From Marinomonas gallaica (GTDB lineage Bacteria > Pseudomonadota > Gammaproteobacteria > Pseudomonadales > Marinomonadaceae): a DNA stretch of 64,000 nucleotides. Made by a program: the position numbers and the translations under genes. Positions 54,070 to 63,635 of the stretch are shown in pieces. The notes beneath the pieces were generated by a model that made no database searches, was not told where the DNA came from, and saw only the letters and a list, made by a program, of their open reading frames with translations. Every line of letters starts with the position of its first letter. The first letter of the stretch is position 1. The stretch is taken from assembly GCF_001639745.1 (NCBI RefSeq), contig NZ_LTAX01000007.1, positions 1-64,000 of the forward strand, in the 5' to 3' direction.

Positions 54070-54202
54070 GAAATTTATACCTAATTCATTCAAGAACTAT
54101 CAGTATAGATTTTAAAAACAAAAGTGGTATGGGCGTTACTCGTTATTCATATTCATTGCGGAAAGCTTGCCCAGTGACTATAAAAGCAGCACGTAAACAA
54201 AC

Positions 54203-54227
54203 AAAACGCGACATAAAGTCGCGTTTT
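54203..54227 (-). terminator. Terminator after tal
   Basis: AAAACGCGAC (54203-54212) pairs with GTCGCGTTTT (54218-54227), a perfect 10-bp stem with A/T ends, just past the reverse-strand tal gene. Confidence 0.88.
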
Positions 54228-54254
54228 GGTGTGATCTTTTAGGAAAGAAGGAGT

Positions 54255-55205
54255 TTACAGTTTAGCTTCGAGCAAGGCTTCTAATTTGCGTTGATCGACT
54301 GCGAAGTTACGGATACCTTCCGCCAGCTTTTCTGTTGCCATAGCATCTTCGCTTAAAGCCCAACGGAAAGCTTGCTCAGTGACCGGTTCTCCAGCCGTAG
54401 AGACGTCAGAGGTAGGAACGAGTTTACGCTCTAGTTTTCCTTCGTCTTTTTTAAGCTCTTCTAGTAGGTTAGGGCTGATTGTTAAGCGGTCACAGCCTGC
54501 CAGTTGTTCGATTTCGCCGATGTTACGGAAACTTGCACCCATCACGATTGTTTTGTAACCGTGTTGTTTGTAGTAGTTGTAAATCTCTGTAACAGATACA
54601 ACACCTGGGTCCGTTTCAGCGGTGTATTCTTCGCCTGTTGATTTTTTGTACCAGTCAAGAATACGGCCAACAAATGGAGAAATTAGGAACACGCCAGCTT
54701 CGGCACAAGCTTGTGCTTGCGTGAATGAGAACAACAACGTTAGGTTACAGTTGATGCCTTCTTTCTCAAGTTCTTCAGCGGCTTTAATACCTTCCCAAGT
54801 TGAAGCGGTTTTGATCAACACGCGATCTTTAGAGATGCCGGCTTCTTCGTACAGTTTGATTAAACGACGAGCCTTTTCGATAGTCGCTTCTTTGTCGTAA
54901 GATAAGCGCGCATCCACTTCCGTTGAAATGCGGCCTGGCACGTATTTTAGAATCTCAGAACCAACAATCACGGCTAGCTTGTCATTGGCATCGATGATTT
55001 GCTGTGCTTTATCGCTACTTTGTTCTTTTGCCCAAGCAACCGCTTGATCAATAAATGGGGCATACTCAGGAATTTGGGCCGCTTTAAGCATCAAAGAAGG
55101 GTTAGTTGTTGCGTCTTCTGGAAGGTAATCTTTGATTGCAGTGATATCACCTGTGTCGGCAACAATCGTTGTGAACTCTTTTAATTGAGATAACTTAGTG
55201 CTCAT
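54255..55205 (-). CDS. tal: Transaldolase
   Basis: A 316-residue TIM-barrel enzyme of the pentose phosphate pathway that moves a dihydroxyacetone unit between sugar phosphates. Schiff-base K132 ([12 protein letters not shown]) and D17 (VADTGD) match E. coli TalB residue numbers. [10 protein letters not shown] and [10 protein letters not shown] are family signatures. It overlaps the end of dusA by 11 bp, so is co-transcribed. Terminator follows. Confidence 0.97.
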   Translation of the reverse strand: MSTKLSQLKEFTTIVADTGDITAIKDYLPEDATTNPSLMLKAAQIPEYAPFIDQAVAWAKEQSSDKAQQIIDANDKLAVIVGSEILKYVPGRISTEVDARLSYDKEATIEKARRLIKLYEEAGISKDRVLIKTASTWEGIKAAEELEKEGINCNLTLLFSFTQAQACAEAGVFLISPFVGRILDWYKKSTGEEYTAETDPGVVSVTEIYNYYKQHGYKTIVMGASFRNIGEIEQLAGCDRLTISPNLLEELKKDEGKLERKLVPTSDVSTAGEPVTEQAFRWALSEDAMATEKLAEGIRNFAVDQRKLEALLEAKL

Positions 55206-56253
55206 TGCTCTTATCCTTTGCTTTGTCTTGCTGTTGTTTTACCAATTCGATAGCGTCCAGTAACACATTAATTTTAGCGTCACTTTGATGACCGTTTTCT
55301 GAAAGGTAGCGTCTAAATTGCTTTCCGCCTGGAATCCCTTGAAAAATGCCCAGTAAATGGCGGGTTAAATGCATGAGACGCTCTCCATTTGCTAATTGTT
55401 GCTCTGCATATGGGAGGAAGCGCTCTAATGCTTCAAAGCGTGTCTCAACCAATGGGGTATTACCGTAAATAGCTGAATCCACTTGGCTCAGCACCCAAGG
55501 GTTATTGTAGGCCTCTCGACCCATCATCACACCATCTACATGCTGTAAATGTGTTTGTGTTTCTTCAATTGTTTTAATGCCACCATTGATCAGGATTTCA
55601 AGGTCAGGGAAATCTTTCTTCAATTGGTACACAAAATCGTATTTTAACGGCGGAATTTCACGGTTTTCCTTTGGGCTCAAACCCTGCAAAATAGCATTAC
55701 GCGCATGCACGATAAAGGTTTCCACCCCTGCATCAGCTACTGCGCCAACGAAATCACGCACAATAGAGTAATCTTGTTGATCGTCTAAACCAATTCGATG
55801 TTTCAGTGTTACAGGGATAGAGGTCGCGTCCTGCATGGCTTTCATTGCGTCAATAACTTTATCTGGATGCGCCATTAATATGGCACCAATCAGACTGTTT
55901 TGAACCCGATCACTTGGACAGCCTGCATTTAGGTTTACCTCATCATAACCAAACTCTTCCGCCATTTTTGCGCACTTAGCAAGCGCCGAGGCGTCTGAGC
56001 CGCCGAGCTGTAGTGCAATAGGGTGCTCGCACGCGTCATACTTTAGGAAGCGCTCAGGGTTTTTACCTTGTAACAAAGCACCTGTTGTCACCATCTCTGT
56101 ATACAAAAGCGTGTTTTTGGTCAGGCATCTTGCAAAGACTCGGTAATCGCTGGTTGTCCATTCCATCATAGGGGCAATAGAGAAGCGTCTATCAAGTTTA
56201 AAGGCTGATTCGACTGGGCTATGGTCAGTTTCTAGTGTCTTTTTTTGTGTCAT
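55195..56253 (-). CDS. dusA: tRNA-dihydrouridine(20/20a) synthase
   Basis: A 352-residue FMN enzyme that reduces uridine 20 and 20a in tRNA. The start [17 protein letters not shown], catalytic Cys in [17 protein letters not shown] and [13 protein letters not shown], and the C-terminal [20 protein letters not shown] mark DusA. The frame is open to 56370, but the ATG at 56253 gives a length close to E. coli (330-345). Its 3' end overlaps tal by 11 bp. Confidence 0.94.
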   Translation of the reverse strand: MTQKKTLETDHSPVESAFKLDRRFSIAPMMEWTTSDYRVFARCLTKNTLLYTEMVTTGALLQGKNPERFLKYDACEHPIALQLGGSDASALAKCAKMAEEFGYDEVNLNAGCPSDRVQNSLIGAILMAHPDKVIDAMKAMQDATSIPVTLKHRIGLDDQQDYSIVRDFVGAVADAGVETFIVHARNAILQGLSPKENREIPPLKYDFVYQLKKDFPDLEILINGGIKTIEETQTHLQHVDGVMMGREAYNNPWVLSQVDSAIYGNTPLVETRFEALERFLPYAEQQLANGERLMHLTRHLLGIFQGIPGGKQFRRYLSENGHQSDAKINVLLDAIELVKQQQDKAKDKSNEH

Positions 56254-56676
56254 GTATAGGGTAATTTCTGGTTGTATGGGTGTTTTTGGTGGCACAGTGA
56301 CACACAAAAGCCACGTTTTATTTGGTAGTACTTCCGATTTTGTAACCAGCGGAAGCGATAATGATGTCATTATGTCATAAAATTACAGGAATGCGATATG
56401 GCTACTTTTAGGTAGCCTATCAACTAAGAGGGTTCAGTATCATGACTGGCACGGATTAGTACAAAAAGGTTGGTGGCAATAGTATTTGAAGTGACAAAAT
56501 CTCAACTGTCCGTGGTGCGAGCATTGAGTGCACATTCTTTTTACGTACTTGGATCACCTATTTCCTTTGAGAGGTTACGTAAAAGGGCGAATTACCTTAA
56601 GGTGCTTATCTGAAAGTCACTGTTTTTACTAAGGGTTTTCCAAGTATTCTTGGCAGATACTTTGAGATAAGCTTTT
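56254..56676. other. Long intergenic region upstream of dusA
   Basis: About 420 bp that holds the dusA promoter area. A forward frame of about 47 codons from TTG 56470 to TGA at 56611-56613 is open and moderately codon-like but has no clear ribosome site or known motif. No RNA gene was recognised. Confidence 0.4.
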
Positions 56677-57048
56677 TTATTGCTCAGAAAGTTTTAACTT
56701 CAGGCGATAGATCAAAAGAAGTGTTATTTGGTCGTTTATCATAAAACCATTTTCAAATTGAAATTTCTCAATTGCTTTTTTAGTCTTTGGCCCATAAATT
56801 CCGTCGGCGTGCCCAGAATTGTAGCCTAATTTACTTAACATTTGCTGTACTTGAAGTACGTCTGAGTCATACGCATATTGGTTTTTTTCAGCCAGTGCAT
56901 TGCTTCCGGTTGAAGCGTCATTACAGTGATAATTGCCAATATTAATGTCACCTTGGCAACTTAGAGAGTTGGTGTTGCCTGCGTAAGCATTGACTCCAAT
57001 TATTAGCGAGCAAAAGAGTGATAATGCAAGAGTAACGATGGGGTGCAT
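56677..57048 (-). CDS. Exported peptidoglycan-binding domain protein
   Basis: A 123-residue exported protein: signal peptide (about 1-22, LFCSLIIGVNAYAG), then a PG_binding_1 domain (about 62-120): VLQVQQMLSKLGYNSGHADG, IYGPKTKKAIEKFQFENGF. Two Cys near 29 and 40 may pair. The frame is open upstream to 57177, but AAGGATCTAG precedes the ATG at 57048. No enzymatic domain is attached; likely a cell-wall anchoring protein. Confidence 0.85.
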   Translation of the reverse strand: MHPIVTLALSLFCSLIIGVNAYAGNTNSLSCQGDINIGNYHCNDASTGSNALAEKNQYAYDSDVLQVQQMLSKLGYNSGHADGIYGPKTKKAIEKFQFENGFMINDQITLLLIYRLKLKLSEQ

Positions 57049-57392
57049 TCTAGATCCTTCTAGTGTCAATATTTTGTACGGATTATGAACTGTATAGAGG
57101 GAATTAGAAAGTGCTGAGAGGTGCTGTATTGCCCAAAAAATTGAAAATTTGCGATATCTACTATCATCAGGGCTCAATTACCCTCAAGTAAGATGACAAA
57201 CCTAGTTTGCGGTTGAGTCGTGTTTCATCCGCAGGCACCTTTAAAGCTATTTATCCCCTAATGTAATCCAGTATCCCTATCTCAACGTAACTAACTTGTG
57301 ATCATTACGTTTTGAGCCAAGACGCAAAGCAAGCAAACAAGGTTTGTTTTAGTCTTCTAGCCCGATAATACAGCAATGAGGATAAGTCGATT

Positions 57393-57683
57393 ATGGATAT
57401 CAAACGAATTACTCTGCCGGAAACCTTTTCATTTGAACACCATGAATGGTTTCGTGATGAGTGTAAGCAAGCTTTGAGGTATGCTCGAAAAATAGAGCTA
57501 GTGTGTGATCGAGTTAAGTTTTTAGATTCTGCTGCTTTAGGCATGATTGCTATGTTACAGAAAAGTCTTAACGAGCATCATAGCAAAGAAATAGTGGTTA
57601 GCGAGCCTACGGCTTATTGTGACGAAATATTGTCTTTAGCTAACATGTACGAGAAATATGTCGTACGTGATGTGATTGCTTAA
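57393..57683 (+). CDS. STAS-domain protein (anti-sigma factor antagonist-like)
   Basis: A 96-residue single STAS domain. The phosphoacceptor region is FLDSAALGMIAMLQ, where the conserved Asp-Ser is present; the Ser is the expected phosphorylation site, as in SpoIIAA-type proteins. In gammaproteobacteria such proteins are usually switched by a kinase/phosphatase to control a sigma factor or a diguanylate cyclase. No kinase gene is adjacent. A PAS-GGDEF-EAL gene follows 213 bp later, a possible output partner; this link is inferred. Confidence 0.88.
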   Translation: MDIKRITLPETFSFEHHEWFRDECKQALRYARKIELVCDRVKFLDSAALGMIAMLQKSLNEHHSKEIVVSEPTAYCDEILSLANMYEKYVVRDVIA

Positions 57684-57895
57684 TCCATTCTAAAATTGTT
57701 GCAGCAGCAGCGTCGCCACTTTCTAAGTGGCGCTAATCTCTTATCAATATACATTAATTTCATCGTGTTACATGTGTATACAATTGGTAACAGGATTTGC
57801 AATGTAATCTTCATCGATTTAGCAGACAGTACACTTTATGAAAAGTTAGGTAGCACGTGTATTGTTGCGCTGCCTGTATGTGGGAGCTGTCGAGC

Positions 57896-60799
57896 ATGTT
57901 GTTAGAGCGTGGTATAAATAAATCGGTTTACCCTTCTTTTAATGATTTGTCAGAGTCATTTTTTGCCTCTACCTCATCAGCCCCTTTTTTTATCATCGAC
58001 CCTAACCGTGATCTCATTGTTGTATCCTTCAATGCCGCTGCGCAACGTTACTTTAATGTTATGGGTGATGTTCCTCGGCAATGGTTCCAGCATACTTGGC
58101 CCAACGCAGAGGATAAAGGGTGGCGAGATCAATTCGTCAAAGAGATTCGGCAAGCACATACGCTACAAATGTCAATGCCAGAGTTGCCTCATGAGCATGA
58201 CATCCTTTTCGAAGAGATTTGTTTCACGTCATTCGATCATAATGGGCAAGCTTTTATCGCGGGGATGCTCCTAAATAGTCAGCATGTGACTTATGGCGCA
58301 GCTGACTTAAGGGCCGTAAAAGGTACGTTTGAACTTGGTGAGTTTTACCATTCAGTTCTGAATAATCTTCACGAATCTATTGGTTTTTTCGAGCTAAGTG
58401 AGCACAGTAAATTACGAGTTGTCTGGTTAAACGAGCGAGCAAAGCGATATGTTGCACCCCATACAAACGTAGCTGGGCAGTTGGCCGTAAACTTTATGCC
58501 AGACAGTATAAAATCTAGCTGGGTAGAGCTTGAGCGATCGTTGTTAGGTGCGTGTGACGTTGTTGCTTGCAGTATGCTATTAGGTGATGAATTTAATCAG
58601 CAAGCTTGCGAAATCTATTTCCATCCCGTTAACTTTGGCTCCAGCAAAAAGCAGCAGTTCATTGCAAATTGGTATAATGTGACTAAGTACTTTCAGCGAG
58701 AAATAGTTGAGACCCAGCATAAACAAGACTTTTTCAATTTAGTCGAAAATTCTCCCGATATGATTGTTCGCTATGATGCTTTAGGTCGACGCACTTACGT
58801 CAATCAAACCTTTGAACATGTAACCGGTCTTTCGCGAGAGAGGGTAGTAGGGAAGACACCTACCGAAGTTCCCAGCACTGGGCGCAGTGCAGAAAAAATT
58901 CAGGAGTTGGTTTTTAGAGCCATTAATACAAGGCAACCTGCAATTGAGATTTTGAATGTTGAGGTTCTAGATGCCGAAAGCGTGATTCATGAAGTCCGGT
59001 GCTTACCCGAATTTGATAAACATGGTTCAGTTTCTGGGGCGTTGTTGATCGCCCGAGACATGACACAGCAAGAGTTGGCAAAGCAGCGTACTCAAGTCAG
59101 TGAAAAACAATTCAGAACATTGGTTGAAAACTCTCCAGATTACATTTGTCGTTATGACTTAGATTGTCATTTGCTTTATGCGAATCCCGCCATGGAGGGC
59201 TTATTTGGCACCAGTGTTGAGCGATTTTATGGGCTAACTCCGACAGAGTTAAATGCTTATCTGTACAGTTGCTTTGAAAGCTATGTGCCAAGAAACGAAA
59301 CAAACTTGCATCGGCAGTTACAGCAAGTTATTGCAACACAAACCAGCAAAGAATGCGAAGTATCGGGTCCGACTGCCAATGGGCAAGCGCATGTCTTTGT
59401 AAGCCTAACACCTGAATTCGACTCGTTGGGCGAGCTTAATTCTGTACTTGTGATCGGGCGAGACATTACGGAATTAAAAGAGTACCAAGAGCAGGTACAC
59501 TATTTGTCAAAGTATGACCCATTGACGGGCTTACCAAACAGAAGCAGCTTGCTAAGTAAAGTTTCTCAACTGATACAATTTCCTCCTAGCCGTTTTAAAC
59601 TAGGTCTTTTGGTGCTTGGTGTTGATCATTTTAAGACCCTCAATGACAGTTATGGTTATGAACATGGGGATGGCGTACTGTGCGCCTTAAGTAAAAGACT
59701 TCAGTCTGTCGTTTCAAATACGTCCTATCTTGCTCGTATTGCAGGTGATGAATTTGGTATTTTCTTGTCGCCTGTCATGAGTCGAGAAAGCTTTTATAAA
59801 GAAGCGCAACGAATCAACAAAGCTTTAGCGAAACCAATGTTGGTTGATGGTACGGAAATTCATCTATCGACAAGTATAGGGGCATGCTTATACCCAGATG
59901 ATGCCAAAGATCTCCAAGATTTGGTGCGCTATGCCGACTCCGCTTTATTTGCGGCTAAGTCGTCACAGCGAGGAAGCATTCGTTTCTATTCTCACGATTT
60001 GACTGAGAAGGCGCTAGAGCGACTTGAACTGCGTAATTCAATACAGTCGGGTATTAGAAATAAACAGTTCTGCGTTTTCTTTCAGCCCAAGATTAACCTT
60101 AAGACCAATGCCTTGGAAGGTGCCGAAGCCCTCGTAAGGTGGCATCATCCTACTAGAGGCTTGGTGTTCCCCGATGCATTTATACCTGTTGCAGAGGAGT
60201 TGGGGCTTATTAATGAGATTGATATGCTGGTATTGGATGAAGTATGCCGCTGCGTCAAAGTATGGCAGTCTCATTTAGCTCCAGGTAGTCGGTTTGCAGT
60301 GAATTTATCTGCGATGCAATTTACTCGTGAAGATTTGGTGTCAACTATTGAGGGAATCGTTCAGAAACATCAGTGTGGTACTCAGTTCTTAGAATTTGAG
60401 ATTACCGAGGGGGTTTTAATGGTGCATTGTGAGCGTCTCGCCAATAAGATTAAAGCGCTTAAGGAACTGGGCTTCACATTTGCGTTAGATGATTTCGGTA
60501 CAGGCTATTCTTCGTTAAGCTATTTATCACGCTATCCAATCGATGTTTTAAAAATTGACCGTTCCTTTGTGATGGATATGTTGGAGTCCCAATCAAGTCA
60601 GGTTTTGGTGAAAACCATTGTGGCAATGGCTCAAAATCTTGCTATGAAGGTGGTTGCGGAAGGCGTAGAAGAGCAGGCTCAAGCGGCACTGCTTAAGCAA
60701 TATGATGTAGATATAGCGCAAGGCTATTTATTCTCTCGTCCTATTTCAATCGAAGCATTTGCGAGCATGTATTGCCTTCCAGTCCCCCCAAGTAACTAG
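57896..60799 (+). CDS. PAS-containing GGDEF-EAL protein
   Basis: A 967-residue cytosolic protein. It begins with PAS-like segments (about 30-270), then two clearer PAS domains (about 290-405 and 415-535), GGDEF (about 540-705) and EAL (about 715-955). The GGDEF loop reads AGDEF (RIAGDEFGIF); the EAL set is intact (GAEALVRWHHP, NLSAMQF, EITEGVL, LDDFGTGYSSLSYL, LKIDRSF, AEGVEE, QGYLFSRP). Phosphodiesterase activity is likely, with a cyclase whose loop starts with Ala. Start: the ATG at 57896 with GGGAG eight bases upstream was chosen over the upstream GTG at 57857. Confidence 0.93.
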   Translation: MLLERGINKSVYPSFNDLSESFFASTSSAPFFIIDPNRDLIVVSFNAAAQRYFNVMGDVPRQWFQHTWPNAEDKGWRDQFVKEIRQAHTLQMSMPELPHEHDILFEEICFTSFDHNGQAFIAGMLLNSQHVTYGAADLRAVKGTFELGEFYHSVLNNLHESIGFFELSEHSKLRVVWLNERAKRYVAPHTNVAGQLAVNFMPDSIKSSWVELERSLLGACDVVACSMLLGDEFNQQACEIYFHPVNFGSSKKQQFIANWYNVTKYFQREIVETQHKQDFFNLVENSPDMIVRYDALGRRTYVNQTFEHVTGLSRERVVGKTPTEVPSTGRSAEKIQELVFRAINTRQPAIEILNVEVLDAESVIHEVRCLPEFDKHGSVSGALLIARDMTQQELAKQRTQVSEKQFRTLVENSPDYICRYDLDCHLLYANPAMEGLFGTSVERFYGLTPTELNAYLYSCFESYVPRNETNLHRQLQQVIATQTSKECEVSGPTANGQAHVFVSLTPEFDSLGELNSVLVIGRDITELKEYQEQVHYLSKYDPLTGLPNRSSLLSKVSQLIQFPPSRFKLGLLVLGVDHFKTLNDSYGYEHGDGVLCALSKRLQSVVSNTSYLARIAGDEFGIFLSPVMSRESFYKEAQRINKALAKPMLVDGTEIHLSTSIGACLYPDDAKDLQDLVRYADSALFAAKSSQRGSIRFYSHDLTEKALERLELRNSIQSGIRNKQFCVFFQPKINLKTNALEGAEALVRWHHPTRGLVFPDAFIPVAEELGLINEIDMLVLDEVCRCVKVWQSHLAPGSRFAVNLSAMQFTREDLVSTIEGIVQKHQCGTQFLEFEITEGVLMVHCERLANKIKALKELGFTFALDDFGTGYSSLSYLSRYPIDVLKIDRSFVMDMLESQSSQVLVKTIVAMAQNLAMKVVAEGVEEQAQAALLKQYDVDIAQGYLFSRPISIEAFASMYCLPVPPSN

Positions 60800-61034
60800 T
60801 TTGCTAGACGCTATCTGTCATTACTTGATACTACTTAAGTCAATATTGATCAATTAGTTAACATTATCAATCTGGTAAATTTCCAACATAACTGAAGAAT
60901 AAGGCTTTTGGAAGTTTGATTAAGCTCAAAATGATGACTGAAAAGTATCGATTTGGTTAGAATGCAACGGATTTCGTATGCTTGCCTAATTTCGATGCAT
61001 CTGCCAGAAATTGGGCCATTCTAGGAGTACAACC

Positions 61035-61898
61035 ATGGCCACACCCTCGCAGCATGATCTGCGTAAAGACTTTCGCGCGTTACTTGAGAGTGACAATTGC
61101 TTTTACACGGCTTCAACGTTTGACCCCATGTCTGCTCGTATCGCTGAAGATTTAGGGTTTGAAGTGGGTATTCTCGGTGGTTCTGTCGCATCCCTACAAG
61201 TATTGGCCGCACCGGATTTTGCATTGATTACGCTAAGTGAATTTGTCGAGCAAGCGACTCGAATAGGGCGAGTTGCTCGTTTGCCCATTATTGCGGATGC
61301 AGATCATGGTTATGGCAACGCTTTAAATGTTATGCGAACGATTACAGAGTTAGAGCGCGCTGGCGTTGCGGCGCTAACGATAGAAGATACCCTTTTGCCT
61401 GCTAAATATGGCCATAAATCGACTGATTTAATCCCTCTGGATGAAGCGGTTGGTAAAATTGAAGCGGCTTTAGAAGCACGTATTGATCCAACAATGTCGA
61501 TCATTGCACGTACTAACGCTGCTCAATTATCGGTAGAGGAAACGATTCAGCGAGCAAAAGCGTATGAAGTAGCCGGTGCGGATGGTATTTGTATGGTGGG
61601 TATAAAAGATTTTGCGCATTTAGAAGCCATCAGTAAAAACGTAAACATCCCACTTATGTTAGTTGCATATGGGAACCCAGAATTAAACGATCGAAAACGC
61701 TTAGCCAAAAATGGCGTACGTATTGTTGTTAATGGGCATGCTGCGTATTTTGCAGCGATCAAAGCAACATATGATTGTTTAAGAGAGCAACGAGGTATTG
61801 CGGAGGGGACATTAAATGCCTCTGAGCTTGCTACGCGTTATTCAACTCTTGATGAAAGTCGTGAGTGGGCACGTCGATTTATGGATGTTAAAGAATAA
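61035..61898 (+). CDS. Oxaloacetate decarboxylase-family protein (ICL/PEP mutase superfamily)
   Basis: A 287-residue TIM-barrel protein of the isocitrate lyase/PEP mutase superfamily. Metal-binding [21 protein letters not shown] loops and RTNAAQ fit the PA4872-like subgroup, some of which decarboxylate oxaloacetate to pyruvate. GILGGSVAS is the other conserved loop. The usual lyase KKCGH motif is absent, arguing against isocitrate or 2-methylisocitrate lyase. TAGGAG lies nine bases before the ATG at 61035. Terminator at 61912. Confidence 0.86.
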   Translation: MATPSQHDLRKDFRALLESDNCFYTASTFDPMSARIAEDLGFEVGILGGSVASLQVLAAPDFALITLSEFVEQATRIGRVARLPIIADADHGYGNALNVMRTITELERAGVAALTIEDTLLPAKYGHKSTDLIPLDEAVGKIEAALEARIDPTMSIIARTNAAQLSVEETIQRAKAYEVAGADGICMVGIKDFAHLEAISKNVNIPLMLVAYGNPELNDRKRLAKNGVRIVVNGHAAYFAAIKATYDCLREQRGIAEGTLNASELATRYSTLDESREWARRFMDVKE

Positions 61899-61911
61899 GT
61901 CAGTAAACTAT

Positions 61912-61947
61912 AAAAAAGCCGAAAGATTATAATCTTTCGGCTTTTTT
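61912..61947 (+). terminator. Terminator after the oxaloacetate decarboxylase-like gene
   Basis: AAAAAAGCCGAAAGATT (61912-61928) pairs with AATCTTTCGGCTTTTTT (61931-61947) with a very short loop and a T run. Confidence 0.92.
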
Positions 61948-62010
61948 ATTATTTATGAATAAGCATCTTTCAGTAATGTAGTTATATGAAATACATTGCT
62001 TTACAGATGT

Positions 62011-62382
62011 TTATTTTGTCGCATCGTCAATTTCATCTGCTGCAGCATCAGCACCATCTTCTACTGCGTCAACACTGTCATCCCATGCATCGCCTACAGC
62101 GTCAGCACCGTCTTCAATAGCATCAGCGCTGTCATCATAAAGCTCTTCAGCTTTGTCTTGACCTTGTTCAAGTAAGCTAGACGCTTTTTCCTTACCCTGC
62201 TCGATACGGAAATCAAAACATTGATCAGAAAAATCTTCACGCACTTTTGAATCTTCAATTTTTTGAATATTTGCTTGAGTACAGTTTTCTTGATTTACAG
62301 TAGGCATTTTTTCACTGCATGCAGTTGTTAATGCAGCAACAGCCAATAAGCCTACGATGTATTTTGATTTGATAGTATCCAT
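62011..62382 (-). CDS. Lipoprotein with acidic, Ala-rich tandem repeats
   Basis: A 123-residue lipoprotein with a signal peptide and lipobox (ALTTAC, Cys at about 22). The C-terminal half has acidic repeats: DSADAIEDGADAVGDAWDDS and VDAVEDGADAAADEIDD. C34 and C55 (ENCTQ, DQCFDF) may form a disulphide. The likely helical repeat is of the kind seen in cell-envelope stress lipoproteins. No domain family recognised. Reverse strand, a single gene. Confidence 0.8.
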   Translation of the reverse strand: MDTIKSKYIVGLLAVAALTTACSEKMPTVNQENCTQANIQKIEDSKVREDFSDQCFDFRIEQGKEKASSLLEQGQDKAEELYDDSADAIEDGADAVGDAWDDSVDAVEDGADAAADEIDDATK

Positions 62383-62737
62383 GATGCTTCCCTCTATTTA
62401 TTCGTCAGGTGAATGTTCATTAATTAGTACTTAATAGAGTTACGTCCTATAACTGAATTAAACGCTTTAGTGTTGAAATTAAAAACCAAACATCTGATTG
62501 AGTGTTTGAATATTGATAACTTTTAAATGCTATATCCTGTAGCTGGTTTGTATTGTTATTTTTAACAGCAGTATTATCAATTCAAGTTTTTGTAAACATT
62601 ATTATTTTGGTACTTCTTTCTTCTTTTATAAACAGTGCGCTCTGAATGTAAAGATGCCCGTGTAGCAGGGCATAGCGCTTTGTTTTTGGCAATAAAAAGC
62701 CCCATTAAAGGGGCTTTTAGAAAATACTCTTTACACT
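62383..62737. other. Intergenic region with two hairpins
   Basis: No gene is seen. It holds the promoter of the reverse-strand lipoprotein gene and the downstream end of the dienelactone hydrolase gene. Two hairpins are present: ATGCCC...GGGCAT (62655-62674) and AAAAGCCC...GGGCTTTT (62696-62718). The second, with T/A ends, is likely the terminator of the hydrolase gene. Confidence 0.55.
62696..62718 (-). terminator. Terminator of the dienelactone hydrolase gene
   Basis: AAAAGCCC (62696-62703) pairs with GGGCTTTT (62711-62718) with a 7-base loop; the reverse strand ends in T residues. Confidence 0.75.
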
Positions 62738-63472
62738 TTATAAAGTGCGACGAAATTGATCGATGGCCATTTTGTAACAATACAAGGCTAATTCGGCATC
62801 ATAGCGATCACCTTCATCGCGCATAAACGCATGTTGTGCGTTCAATTCATGCCAAGAAAAGTGTCGTTCAGTTTCCGTAAGCTGTTGATATATTTTCTGT
62901 CTGCCTTCTGTAGGCACATGAGGGTCTTGTTTACCCCACACCATTGTCAATTCTCCTTGTATATCACCAGCGCGGCTAAAACTGTCATTTCCGTCTTGGC
63001 ATGGCAGAGCATTAGAGTGGATGTCGGTAGCGTAAAGGCAATAAGTCGATAGAATACGTTCGTTTAACGCGGCGCGGAAGGCAAGGTGACCGCCAATGCA
63101 AACCCCCATCGCAGCAAAGGTTCCCGTGCAATAACTCTGCTGTTCAAAGTAAGCAATCATTGCGTTTGTGTCGCTATCGTGATGTTCAAGAGGTTTGGTG
63201 AATTTATCGTTATTCCCTTTATCCTTTCCAACGTCATCATAAGCAAGAACCGTCCCGATAGGATTTAACTCGTGAAACACTTCTGGAACCACCACGGCAA
63301 AACCGTGCCCTGCTAGAATGCGTGCAGAGCGTTCAATAGGCGCTGTGATTTGAAAAATTTCAGAATAAAACAGGATACAAGGAAAGGTTCCCGATGCTTG
63401 CGGGCGGTATACATGACAACGCATGGTGCCAGTTGCTGTGTCTAAATCAACAATGTCTGTTTGGATAATCAT
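62738..63472 (-). CDS. Dienelactone hydrolase family protein
   Basis: A 244-residue alpha/beta hydrolase with the family triad: Cys in MGVCIGGHLAF, Asp in WGKQDPHVP, His in NAQHAFMRDEGDRY. The Cys nucleophile is typical of dienelactone hydrolase (carboxymethylenebutenolidase), used in chlorocatechol breakdown; in most bacteria with no such pathway nearby the physiological substrate is not known. Cytosolic; reverse strand. Start at 63472 is supported by the MIIQTDIVDLDTATG N-terminus. Confidence 0.92.
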   Translation of the reverse strand: MIIQTDIVDLDTATGTMRCHVYRPQASGTFPCILFYSEIFQITAPIERSARILAGHGFAVVVPEVFHELNPIGTVLAYDDVGKDKGNNDKFTKPLEHHDSDTNAMIAYFEQQSYCTGTFAAMGVCIGGHLAFRAALNERILSTYCLYATDIHSNALPCQDGNDSFSRAGDIQGELTMVWGKQDPHVPTEGRQKIYQQLTETERHFSWHELNAQHAFMRDEGDRYDAELALYCYKMAIDQFRRTL

Positions 63473-63635
63473 AAGGTCTCATTGAGCAAGAGGGAAACGC
63501 TAAGATAATAGAGGATAGCCATGCACATGAGTAGCCTAGTTTCATTGTGTCTCTATAACTTGCACGGATTATTCAACAATTCGCCCACATTAGTTGCTAA
63601 TGTATAAACTTATCTCTTAAGAAATGGAGTCGGGT

